DNA from: Streptococcus cristatus
GTDB lineage: Bacteria; Bacillota; Bacilli; Lactobacillales; Streptococcaceae
Direction of reading: 5' to 3'
NCBI RefSeq assembly: GCF_003943515.1
Contig: NZ_RJPT01000012.1
Coordinates: 1 to 38,654 of the forward strand
Length of the DNA stretch: 38,654 nucleotides
Shown here one piece after another: positions 1-7,460 of this stretch. The notes beneath the pieces were generated by a model that searched no databases, had not been told where the DNA came from, and saw only the letters and a program-made list of their open reading frames with translations. Position 1 is the stretch's first letter. Each line of letters starts with the position of its first letter. Both the position numbers and the translations under genes were made by a program.

Positions 1-16
1 TATTATTTAAGAGTAA
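1..16. repeat. attL: attL core (left copy of 16-bp direct repeat)
   Basis: TATTATTTAAGAGTAA is repeated exactly at 38639-38654, the two extreme ends of the window, with a tyrosine integrase gene just inside the right end. This is the expected layout of attL/attR around a prophage. Only the right half of the core inverted repeat (AGAGTAA) is present here because the window begins inside the crossover region. Confidence 0.85.
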
Positions 17-257
17 TTGAAAAGCACTATATAGATAAACACATATACACCGAAAAAAGCTTAAAATAAGCCTTTATACATTGTAAAATACATCTGCTTT
101 TTGTCGTAAAAATACAAAAGTTTACTACTTATGCCCCTTTTTTGCCCCTCTTTCGCTTGATTTTTCACGCGAAAACCACGCGAAAGCAGACCGACATCAC
201 TGTCGGTCTGTCAAGTCCGTCGGAGCGGACATTTTCATGATTTTCCATTCCAATAGA
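17..257. other. non-coding left prophage end
   Basis: No plausible gene is seen between the att core and the late-operon terminator. The stretch is AT-rich up to about 130, then holds an 18-base repeat shared with the right end (132-149), closely spaced GCGAAA-type repeats (about 149-186), and two hairpins: a perfect 10-bp stem with a TCAC loop (187-210) and a 5-bp GTCCG/CGGAC stem (215-230). Neither hairpin is followed by a T-run on either strand, so they do not look like simple terminators. Confidence 0.6.
132..149. repeat. candidate integrase arm-type site, left
   Basis: TGCCCCTTTTTTGCCCCT is an exact 18-base match to 38544-38561 near the other end, in the same orientation. Each copy contains two TGCCCC units about one helical turn apart. 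Placement about 120 bases inside attL and about 80 inside attR suits arm-type binding sites of a lambda-type integrase, as in Tn916-like and other Gram-positive integrases. The function is inferred; the repeat is directly visible. Confidence 0.5.
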
Positions 258-282
258 AAACCTCTAGACAAACTAGAGGTTT
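258..282 (-). terminator. rho-independent terminator of the late operon
   Basis: A perfect 10-bp stem, AAACCTCTAG / CTAGAGGTTT with a 5-base loop. On the minus strand it is followed by TCTATTG, giving a TTTTCTATT tail. It lies about 80 bases beyond the lysin stop and ends the leftward late transcript before attL. The stem is symmetrical, so it may also stop rightward transcripts entering from the host. Confidence 0.75.
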
Positions 283-360
283 AGATGATCAATTGGTTCT
301 TTCTTTTTTAGATTTAAATTAAGAAATTATTTTTTTCGCAGTTTCCGCTGCGTTATTGTT

Positions 361-1101
361 TTAGCTCAAATCACCCCAAAGAGTGATGCGATTTCCTGCA
401 TCGTCTGTTTGGCCAATGGCCATAAAATTACGATTGCCAGATTGGCCAATGTAAGAGATCCAACGATAACCATTAGCTGATCCTTTGCTGTCGTAATTGA
501 CAGTATCCCCGGCTTCGTAAACATGCACAATCTCACTGTTAAGATTTGGTTCACGACGCACATTGATAGCTGATGTTCCAATTGTAAATGTTCCTGTTTC
601 GGGTGTGAGCTCGATTTCTTCTGATGTTGGAGTTACATCTGCAGGCGTGACTGGCGCTGCGCCATCGCTATAAGGTGGATAAAACCAGCCAATTACGTCC
701 TCAAAACCTCGATTATTGTATCGAGCTGGGCCTCCTACAATTAGAGCATCAGCATTACCGTCAATATTCTGCTCGACAGTGCGCATGGTGATGCCGTCAG
801 AATCCTCAATGACGATACCGCAATGACCATAATTAACACCACCAAACCAAGCATTCATATTGAAAAATGCTCCAGCACGTGGGTTAGCATCGGTTGGCAT
901 GCGGTGTACTTCCCAACCTGCAGCTTCTGCGGAATCTAGCAAATCAACGGCATTGCCCCACAAATCCACTCCAAAGAAATGTTTAGATGGGTAAGTCACT
1001 AGATCAGCGCATTGAGTGCCTCCGAATCCATCTTTATCAACACCCATGCCCGAGTTCGCTAAGCCAATCGTAAATTGTACAAGTTCATTTGCTGTTGTCA
1101 T
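361..1101 (-). CDS. endolysin, CHAP amidase/endopeptidase with SH3_5 domain
   Basis: Cell-wall hydrolase of 246 residues that would cut peptidoglycan at the end of the lytic cycle. An N-terminal CHAP-type domain (about 1-145) has candidate catalytic residues Cys31 (in GGTQCADL), His93 (in YGHCGIVIE) and Glu110/Asn112. A Thr/Pro/Glu-rich linker (about 145-170) leads to an SH3_5 wall-binding domain (171-240, with TFTIGTSAINVRREP). There are no choline-binding repeats, so it is not the LytA-like type usual in pneumococcal phages. There is no signal peptide, as expected for a holin-dependent lysin. A GGGAGG ribosome site precedes the ATG. It is the last gene of the late operon. In the same frame after its stop, 12 further sense codons precede the next stop. 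Confidence 0.92.
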   Translation of the reverse strand: MTTANELVQFTIGLANSGMGVDKDGFGGTQCADLVTYPSKHFFGVDLWGNAVDLLDSAEAAGWEVHRMPTDANPRAGAFFNMNAWFGGVNYGHCGIVIEDSDGITMRTVEQNIDGNADALIVGGPARYNNRGFEDVIGWFYPPYSDGAAPVTPADVTPTSEEIELTPETGTFTIGTSAINVRREPNLNSEIVHVYEAGDTVNYDSKGSANGYRWISYIGQSGNRNFMAIGQTDDAGNRITLWGDLS

Positions 1102-1115
1102 AATTATTTTCCTCC

Positions 1116-1490
1116 CTATTTATCAAACTGACTCGCGCCAATAACATAAGTCACCTCACCAACGATGTCAAGCGGTGTAGGCAGCTGACGCACATTGCTA
1201 GCATTGACCAGCACACGACCGTCTGGCATCAAGACGAAGTCAATTGCAGCTTGTGGTTGGATTTTACCTTGAGCGATCACTTTAGCTGTAAATGTGACAG
1301 GATGCGCAGGCTTAAATCCTTCTGCAATCCTTTCGTTTAATGTATATTGTCCGTTATCCCAGCGTTGTGTCGCTGGTGTAGAGATGTGAGCTCGCACTTG
1401 CGCTTCTTCATTTCGAGCTAGATAGAGTTTTGACCCAAAGCCAAAACGGAAATTTCCTTCTGCGTAATCAGTTACTTTTACTTTTGTCAT
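1116..1490 (-). CDS. phage protein of unknown function in the lysis cassette
   Basis: A 124-residue protein that I do not recognise with certainty. It is predicted to be rich in beta strands, with no membrane segment or signal peptide. It alternates hydrophobic residues with Gly/Asn turns (RWDNGQYTL near 43-51, then FVLMPDGRVLVNAS near 85-98), a pattern seen in small beta-sandwich modules at the ends of phage baseplate or fibre proteins. It sits between the holin and the lysin with its own AAAGGA ribosome site and is almost contiguous with both. It could be a small virion accessory or wall-binding protein; position alone does not make it a lysis protein. Confidence 0.8.
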   Translation of the reverse strand: MTKVKVTDYAEGNFRFGFGSKLYLARNEEAQVRAHISTPATQRWDNGQYTLNERIAEGFKPAHPVTFTAKVIAQGKIQPQAAIDFVLMPDGRVLVNASNVRQLPTPLDIVGEVTYVIGASQFDK

Positions 1491-1493
1491 TTT

Positions 1494-1604
1494 TTATTTT
1501 CCTTTCAAATTTTCAAAGACCGCAAACCAAAAATAGGTTGCAGCAAAAGCAAACAGAGCAAGCTTCAGCGCCTGCTCTTTTATTCTATTTTTTAGGCTCG
1601 TCAT
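1494..1604 (-). CDS. small membrane protein overlapping the holin 3' end
   Basis: A 36-codon frame starting ATG ACG AGC inside the last codons of the holin gene (20-base overlap) and ending 3 bases before the next start. The N-terminus is basic (KNRIKEQALK), followed by one clear hydrophobic helix at residues 13-31 (LALFAFAATYFWFAVF) and a KGK tail. No good ribosome site is seen, so it would depend on coupling to holin translation. The hydrophobic pattern in only this frame and the tight packing argue for a real gene. It could tune lysis timing as an antiholin-like or spanin-like peptide, which is inference. Confidence 0.5.
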   Translation of the reverse strand: MTSLKNRIKEQALKLALFAFAATYFWFAVFENLKGK

Positions 1605-1845
1605 AATTTAGAGCCTGTTGGCTATCACCTAGCCCAGCGGTCGTTGGGTCGTTAACAACCCCAACAAGCACCAGCAAAGCAAAGAGTACATTGATAAAGA
1701 CTAAAATCTTATCAATCGTTACTCCAAATTCCAGCTTAAGACCGAAGATGTCGCCTGCGGCCTGCAAAAGCAAGGCAATAGCTGGCACCAGAGCCAGCCA
1801 GAAATTCTTGTTTTTCAGACGAACCGTCCAGTTAATCTTATTCAT
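1585..1845 (-). CDS. phage holin, phi-LC3 family
   Basis: An 86-residue inner-membrane pore-former that triggers lysin release. It opens with the family pattern INWTVRLKNKNFWLALVPA, has two hydrophobic segments (about 16-34 and 46-62) separated by a short polar stretch, and ends with the typical NDPTTAGLGDS motif and a charged tail (NYDEPKK). This matches the Phage_holin_1 (phi LC3) family in length and architecture. Its ATG overlaps the stop of the upstream gene by 4 bases (ATGA), indicating coupled translation. Confidence 0.95.
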   Translation of the reverse strand: MNKINWTVRLKNKNFWLALVPAIALLLQAAGDIFGLKLEFGVTIDKILVFINVLFALLVLVGVVNDPTTAGLGDSQQALNYDEPKK

Positions 1846-2249
1846 ACTTTCTCCTCTCTAATTGGCAATTTCGAGAATTTCTCGAACAAAAGCTTGATGG
1901 CGCCGTTGCCACCAAGCTCAACATAGCTCTCGTAAAGGCGGGACAGTTCTTCCAGCTCATGCTGGGTAGTCTGGCCACGCCTCAACGCTTTTTTTAGATT
2001 TTCTTGCAATCGAAAACGCTGAAGCCGCTGTAAGCCTTTTTGAATCAGGTTTAGATCCTGATTGTTTCTGTTTCCGATATTTTGTATATTGGTCACAGAC
2101 TCTTTCAGGTCGCCCAAATCTTCGACTAAAGCTTCGATTCGCTTGTCGGTTTCTTTGCTGTTTTGATTGCTCCTGTAACTGAAATAGCTAGGGATAATCA
2201 CGACCAGGACAGGCGTGAGTTTATCCACAAAGTCTATTAAATGATTCAC
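1842..2249 (-). CDS. membrane-anchored coiled-coil protein, putative second holin-like protein
   Basis: 135 residues with a single N-terminal membrane segment (about 11-25, TPVLVVIIPSYFS) followed by a long charged, heptad-like region (about 30-110) and a basic stretch (KKALRRGQTT). The start is GTG, with AGGAGG nine bases upstream; the neighbouring ATG is followed at once by TGA. Proteins of this form commonly precede phi-LC3 holins in streptococcal phages, where they are labelled holin or hypothetical. The ATGA overlap with the holin supports a joint role in lysis, perhaps as a holin modulator. The exact function is not shown. Confidence 0.8.
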   Translation of the reverse strand: MNHLIDFVDKLTPVLVVIIPSYFSYRSNQNSKETDKRIEALVEDLGDLKESVTNIQNIGNRNNQDLNLIQKGLQRLQRFRLQENLKKALRRGQTTQHELEELSRLYESYVELGGNGAIKLLFEKFSKLPIREEKV

Positions 2250-2262
2250 ATTTCACCGCCTC

Positions 2263-2517
2263 CTATTTTTTCTCGGCTCCTTTTACTTCCAACTCCGCAA
2301 TAATCGCATCTTCCGCAGCATAGACCGCGTCTTGGAATGCCTGTTCTTGCTTTCGTACTTCGCGACGATTCGCAGCATACGCTTCGCTGTCATTGATCCA
2401 TTCGGTAAACGTGGTCACGCCCTTATCATCGATATCCGCAGTCATTGTCTTAATGACTGTATCACCGACCTTTAGGCTTCCAACGAGTTTTGTAGTTTTT
2501 ACGATTTCTAAAGTCAT
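2263..2517 (-). CDS. conserved phage protein, unknown function
   Basis: 84 residues, soluble. The N-terminal half looks like beta strands (SLKVGDTVIKTMTADID), followed by a charged, alanine-rich helix (about 48-80, ANRREVRKQEQAFQDAVYAAEDAI). I do not recognise the family. It sits between the tail fibre and lysis genes, and its stop overlaps the ribosome site of the next gene. In related phages this position holds small proteins of unknown role, possibly fibre-associated chaperones. Confidence 0.75.
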   Translation of the reverse strand: MTLEIVKTTKLVGSLKVGDTVIKTMTADIDDKGVTTFTEWINDSEAYAANRREVRKQEQAFQDAVYAAEDAIIAELEVKGAEKK

Positions 2518-2519
2518 AG

Positions 2520-2690
2520 TTATTCTCCTTTTTCTGTTTCTAATGCTGTGCTTGTTTCAAGCTCCGCATTACGATCAAGAGCTTGTTGCAGTTGCGCCTG
2601 AAGCTCTTCGTTTTGAGCTTCAAGTTTTGCAATTGTTAATGATTTACTAGCAATTTCAATTGCTAGCTTAGACTGGATTGTTTCGTTCAT
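2520..2690 (-). CDS. small coiled-coil phage protein
   Basis: A 56-codon frame with a strong GGAGGAG ribosome site that overlaps the stop of the upstream fibre gene. The protein is almost entirely one predicted amphipathic helix, with heptad-like leucines (KLEAQNEELQAQLQQALDRN at 22-41) and an acidic tail. It resembles short coiled-coil proteins found after fibre genes in streptococcal phages. The role is unknown; it may oligomerise with the fibre or act as a fibre chaperone. Strong translation signals and close packing between flanking genes support it as real. Confidence 0.75.
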   Translation of the reverse strand: MNETIQSKLAIEIASKSLTIAKLEAQNEELQAQLQQALDRNAELETSTALETEKGE

Positions 2691-2699
2691 ATTCTCCTC

Positions 2700-5600
2700 C
2701 TAAATTTTTGCAGGCATAGTGTAGTTATAGCCTTTTTCAGTCGTTTTATTATTATGTAGCAGTTGGAGATTATCGATGATGAGGTTAATGGTCTCTCTCA
2801 TGCTTGAGTAGGTGGAAGCATTCTTCCATAACCACACATCACCAACTTTTACCCTTGAAGAAACACGATGATTGACATTGTGAGCGTCAATCTCTAGTTT
2901 GTTTGGTAAAGTGATAACATCCCATCCATCCGCAGATTCAAAAGGTGAGCTAGTCAATCTGACAGTGTCTCCTACAATATCGACTTGGTCAATATCAGGG
3001 CCGTTCCATGCGCGAATTCCAACAAATCCACCATCATCAGAACTCTCGTTGCCGTAACGATTAGAACCAATTATCGTAACTCCAGCAAGACCTTTGCCTA
3101 CGACTTTTCCTGTCGCGAATTTAACAAATTGGTTAGGATAGCCTGTTAAAACTCGTTTCAATGCTGCCTTGTCTGTGTAATAATTGATTTGCCCAGCATT
3201 CAAGTCAATTTTCATCGCGTCGTTCTGAGCTGTGATGACCTTTCCTTTCATCCACTCGATAAATGCCAGCTCAATCTTAGACTTGATAAAATTCGCATCT
3301 AAACCAACGATTTTATTAGCATTTAAATTGACGATATTTACATTTGCAGCGTTGAGTGTGCCAGCCGTGATTTTATCAGCCAACACGCTTTCAATCATTG
3401 CGTTTTTGATGATCCCGTTATCAATCAAGGTTTTTCCGTCCAAGTGGATAGAATCACCTTGGATGCGGACGTTTGGACCAGTCAAATTGATTTGACTGAC
3501 GATATCCCCGTTCGAATTAAGATTCTGCACCGCCCAGCTTCCAGCTAATTGACTCTGTACCGTCCTCAAACCTTGATTTTTGGACACTTCTATCTGAAAA
3601 AGCTGATTAGTCATGATCATGCGAGAGACCTTGTCCGTGATTTCCTTTTCCGTCGAGCCAATCAGCCGCTCATAGAGCTTGCTCGTTTCCTGCACACGTT
3701 GAAAATCGGTCTGGCTAGCCTTGCCTGCGATTTGCTGGCTGATAGTAGCGAATTGACCGTCTACGTTTTGCTTGTATTCGGCCAATTTGGTATCTGCGTA
3801 GGCCGTTGCGTCTTCTGGAGACGGGCTCCAGCTTGTCGTAACAGTGCCTAGCTCAATTTTCGGAGCGCAGATTTCGACGCTTCCAGCGCCACTTTGGCCA
3901 AATTGAATTGAGTTAGCCACGGCATCAGCAGTAAATGTAAGTGAGTGCCGCTCCCAATCCCTGTTTGAGATGGTTTTGTGCAATTTGCGATTAGCATCAT
4001 TGTTATTTGCCCAAGACCTAATTAGCAGACCAACCGTTGGACTCGGGCTATCACTGGCCACTCGAGCATAGCAAGACACAGTGTATTTCTGGCCGACCAC
4101 AAGAGCCATAGCAGCTTGCGATAAATCCTTGTTTCCAACTGTGTTATTGACGATACGGATCATGCTTTTAATTAGCGGGCTAGGAGAGCTTGTGACGGGT
4201 ACAACCTGAGCTGTGCCGTTTCCTCCGCTTGTCGCTACCCATTTGCCATTTCTGTAGTCTCCAGCTGTAGGCAAATTCGCTGAGTTGCGCAAGAGGTTGA
4301 CACCTCCCTCTGTCAGCTCCTCAAACCGCCTCGTCAGCCCTCGCACGTCCTCTGTATGCTGCGCTTTGCCAACATAGCCAGCCTCAATGAGCTTGCGCTC
4401 TGCGATCAACTGACGGGCTGTTTCCTCTCGAGAGTAAGCGCGCAGAGCCTCTACTATCATACCGTTTGCGCTGACATAGGCTTGGACAGCCGTCAGGTCT
4501 GTGCGCAAGCCCTGAGCCGTCCGTTCAAAGCTCGCCTTGGCCTCTGTGATGAGGCCTTCGGCGTCTTCTGGAGCAGGACTCCAGTCGGTCGGTATCGTAC
4601 CTATTTCTAGCTTGGGAAAACCTGTGACAGCTCCGTTTCCCGTTTGAACGTATAATCCTGCAATAAAATCAATCCAGTTATCTCTAAATTCAAATACTTT
4701 ATAGATACGTTTCTTAGAGATATTTCCTGTTCCCGTTTCCCAAACCTCAGGCCAATCTCTATGCGATGAACCGGCAATTCCTGCAGATATAGATAAACCA
4801 AATCTTCCTTTGCCGGTAGAGATCACATTTTCGCCCGAAACCTGCACGCTTATAACAAATCTTTTGCCTTTTGCATGCTTGACAAAATCAGGATGGATCT
4901 GAATCTCTTTATATCCGGATGTGATTTCGAGACCAGAATTTAAAAAGTAATTCCGACCGCCCACCGCCAAACTAGCTAATTCCTCGCGGATCCTATCGGC
5001 TGTCTGCTTGACCTCTGATTTACTAGCTTTATCACCCAGCTGGCCTACGATTCGCGACATATTTTGTGCATTGGTCTGCTCGTAGACTGTTTGCTGGGTT
5101 CGGATGATACCGACATCCGATCGGATTTGGGCAATGTTGCTAGACAACTGCCCCTGAGCCTGTGTTAGGTCGGTTTTAGCACTAGCCAAGTCCTGATTGA
5201 GCTTGGTGATAGCACCCTTGGCCGCCTCGATAGCGGAGGCATTGGTACCAGCCGTGCGGAGGGCTTGGGCGGTTTGCTGGTTCTGGCTGGCCATGGATTG
5301 GTTGATCTCTTCAGTTTTGGATTCGTATTCCTTGCGAAATTTCACGAGATCCATTTCTAAAGGGTTGAGTTCCCATTCTGCACCATTCCAAAAGTACAGA
5401 TTAGTCTTTTCTCCCTCTTTTAGATAAAGTTGATCACCTTTTCTGAGAGTCCCTACAGGCTCGTCTCTCGGTTTGCTTTCACTAAAGTAGATTGTGTTCT
5501 TGCCATCTGCAGAAACAAGTGCTTTGGTCGCTGTAGCAATAGCCTTAGCATTCTCTGCGGCAACGTCCTGAACCGAACGGGCAAGACTGCTCATTTCACT

Positions 5601-6572
5601 CGCCCTTCGTTGAACGGAGCCGATATCGTTACAGACAACCTTGCGACTGATTAGATTGCCGCCCACATCGTATTCACTGGTAAACGACACGATACGGACT
5701 TTTTGACGAAACCCTAATGTTTCGTTAATGGCCATAATGAAGTCGCCCGGATTCGGACGACTAAGTCGATAGCCAGCACGTGACAAGTCTTCAATATCGA
5801 TTTCGACAGAAACCTTATAAGACTTGTCCACGTTCTCCTTCAAGCGTTCTAAGAGCTTACCAGTTTCTTTGTAGCGTTCATCTACGACAGGCTCTGCTTC
5901 AATTCGTCCATAGATTTTTGCTAGTGGGCTTTCGTACTCAGATTCATAGCGACCTTTCGAATGATCTTCATCGTCTTTCCAAGCACCAAGGCCTCGCTGA
6001 TAGGTTACGAAGCTGTTGATATTCTTTTCGATTTTCAACTCGTTCATGTTGAAATCTTTACGAACGATAGCAGATAAGTCTGTCCCGATCCGTTTTAGGA
6101 TACGGACTACATGCCCTCGCACGGAAAATTCAAGACCAGCTGCCTTGATGATGTCGTTAAAAAGCGACAGTCGAGACTTATTCCCGAAATTTTCTTTTCG
6201 AATAGATCCGACTGTCGTTTCCAAATTGTAAGTATAGCCACTACCTGAAAAAATCGCTTGCAGATATGTTTCAAATGGTTTTGAACCATTCAAAGTATCA
6301 TAGACCATTGATTTTGACATATCGTAGAAGAATTGATGTACTGCGTCAAATTCAACTTCAATCTGTCGTCCTGCATCGTTAGGCTTTGCATAAGTAACAC
6401 GATAATATTCATCATCTAAGCGAAAACGCCAGCCACGATCTATGCCGTGCAAGACTTTATCGTTGGTGTAGATTGTGCCTTTTACAGACAATTCACCGTT
6501 GACCGCATTAGTCGCAGAGTAAGCGACTAAAGCACTGTGCTCTGTACCCTTTTCATCAATAAATGTAATCAA
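2700..6572 (-). CDS. tail-tip/fibre protein: Tal-type endopeptidase tail domain plus gp58-like fibre
   Basis: A 1290-residue tail protein likely responsible for host contact. Residues about 1-340 form the Tal/gp18-like baseplate hub domain (Prophage_tail family). A helical coiled-coil region follows (about 400-535, many Gln/Ala). Two similar beta-rich, carbohydrate-binding-like modules come next: GGRNYFLNSG (near 537) to KLEIGTIPTDWSPAPEDA (near 660), and GGVNLLRNSA (near 757) to KIELGTVTTSWSPSPEDA (near 914). The last about 200 residues match the Gp58-like family of streptococcal phages. No separate receptor-binding gene follows, so this protein probably carries receptor specificity. It follows Dit directly with a short gap. 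No peptidase motif could be assigned with confidence. Confidence 0.9.
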   Translation of the reverse strand: MITFIDEKGTEHSALVAYSATNAVNGELSVKGTIYTNDKVLHGIDRGWRFRLDDEYYRVTYAKPNDAGRQIEVEFDAVHQFFYDMSKSMVYDTLNGSKPFETYLQAIFSGSGYTYNLETTVGSIRKENFGNKSRLSLFNDIIKAAGLEFSVRGHVVRILKRIGTDLSAIVRKDFNMNELKIEKNINSFVTYQRGLGAWKDDEDHSKGRYESEYESPLAKIYGRIEAEPVVDERYKETGKLLERLKENVDKSYKVSVEIDIEDLSRAGYRLSRPNPGDFIMAINETLGFRQKVRIVSFTSEYDVGGNLISRKVVCNDIGSVQRRASEMSSLARSVQDVAAENAKAIATATKALVSADGKNTIYFSESKPRDEPVGTLRKGDQLYLKEGEKTNLYFWNGAEWELNPLEMDLVKFRKEYESKTEEINQSMASQNQQTAQALRTAGTNASAIEAAKGAITKLNQDLASAKTDLTQAQGQLSSNIAQIRSDVGIIRTQQTVYEQTNAQNMSRIVGQLGDKASKSEVKQTADRIREELASLAVGGRNYFLNSGLEITSGYKEIQIHPDFVKHAKGKRFVISVQVSGENVISTGKGRFGLSISAGIAGSSHRDWPEVWETGTGNISKKRIYKVFEFRDNWIDFIAGLYVQTGNGAVTGFPKLEIGTIPTDWSPAPEDAEGLITEAKASFERTAQGLRTDLTAVQAYVSANGMIVEALRAYSREETARQLIAERKLIEAGYVGKAQHTEDVRGLTRRFEELTEGGVNLLRNSANLPTAGDYRNGKWVATSGGNGTAQVVPVTSSPSPLIKSMIRIVNNTVGNKDLSQAAMALVVGQKYTVSCYARVASDSPSPTVGLLIRSWANNNDANRKLHKTISNRDWERHSLTFTADAVANSIQFGQSGAGSVEICAPKIELGTVTTSWSPSPEDATAYADTKLAEYKQNVDGQFATISQQIAGKASQTDFQRVQETSKLYERLIGSTEKEITDKVSRMIMTNQLFQIEVSKNQGLRTVQSQLAGSWAVQNLNSNGDIVSQINLTGPNVRIQGDSIHLDGKTLIDNGIIKNAMIESVLADKITAGTLNAANVNIVNLNANKIVGLDANFIKSKIELAFIEWMKGKVITAQNDAMKIDLNAGQINYYTDKAALKRVLTGYPNQFVKFATGKVVGKGLAGVTIIGSNRYGNESSDDGGFVGIRAWNGPDIDQVDIVGDTVRLTSSPFESADGWDVITLPNKLEIDAHNVNHRVSSRVKVGDVWLWKNASTYSSMRETINLIIDNLQLLHNNKTTEKGYNYTMPAKI

Positions 6573-6584
6573 TCTACCACCTCC

Positions 6585-7448
6585 TTACTTATACAATTCT
6601 TTAAAACCTAAAATTTTGATAGTACCCCTAAAATCCGTAGAATAGCGTACTTGCTTCTGCGGATTTGGACGAATGATAAAATATTCATAATTTGTTCGAA
6701 TATTGATGTTCAAATCTGGCAATGCCATACCTTTGTAAATTACATTTTCGACACCGGACAAGCGCAATTTGTCACCTTCTTTAATCGGTGTCGAAGCATG
6801 ATTGTAGACCCAGCGCCTTCCGTCAATCTCCAAGAAAAAGCTTGTTTGGCTAGCACTTGCAGTCAATTCAACTACATAAGGCACCTCTAGCTGACTAAGA
6901 GCTGCTGTACCTTTGTAGGGAATGACTCCACCAGATAAAACAACATCTCGAGGAGTAGTTTCCCCAAATGGCAATTCAGCAGTTACCAGTTCAAAAGAAA
7001 TGTTATATTTCAAGCCTGCTGCTGATTTGCCAACAAAGCTATAGTCAATTTCATTTCCAATATGCACCTTATATCGATACTTCCATGGTGTATGAGGGAT
7101 TTCCAAAAGATTTAGATCCCCTTTCTTCGCTCCTGGCAATTCAAACCCGTACAAGTCATCTTGTACTGGGTGCATTTTCGTAACGAAATAAGGCTCATCA
7201 CCGTACAACCAGCCTGCAAGCTCATCTTGTTTTTCCATAAAAGCCGAAAGGCTAGCAACTGCCAGCCTTCCAGAAACTTTTATTGTTTTTTGACGTAGGG
7301 TAACCCCGTCGTGGATATACCCGCTACGTCCCTTGACTGTACGCCTGTCTACCTCAACAGAAGGCGTACTATCATCAATTTTAATGTTATAAATGCCTAG
7401 CTGAGACAATTTCGTCTCAGCGTTAGCATGTGTAATCAGTAAATCCAT
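6585..7448 (-). CDS. distal tail protein (Dit)
   Basis: A 287-residue siphovirus tail component that forms the hub joining tail tube and tip complex. The N-terminal half holds the Dit core, with the common stretch around VDRRTVKGRSGYIHDG (34-49) and a conserved KTIKVSGR (54-61). The C-terminal half is a beta-sandwich galectin-like extension. The length fits the Sipho_tail family. It lies between tape measure and Tal, the canonical order in Gram-positive siphophages. Confidence 0.92.
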   Translation of the reverse strand: MDLLITHANAETKLSQLGIYNIKIDDSTPSVEVDRRTVKGRSGYIHDGVTLRQKTIKVSGRLAVASLSAFMEKQDELAGWLYGDEPYFVTKMHPVQDDLYGFELPGAKKGDLNLLEIPHTPWKYRYKVHIGNEIDYSFVGKSAAGLKYNISFELVTAELPFGETTPRDVVLSGGVIPYKGTAALSQLEVPYVVELTASASQTSFFLEIDGRRWVYNHASTPIKEGDKLRLSGVENVIYKGMALPDLNINIRTNYEYFIIRPNPQKQVRYSTDFRGTIKILGFKELYK

Positions 7449-7460
7449 TTCGTAGCCTTT

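Noticed and set aside
187..210. Second terminator at the left end
   Set aside because: The 10-bp stem is perfect but lacks a T-run on either strand; left as an unexplained hairpin.
1560..1590. Terminator between holin and the next gene (GAGCA/TGCTC stem)
   Set aside because: The T-run is broken (TCTGTTTGCTTTTG) and the sequence is better explained as coding for the 36-residue membrane peptide.
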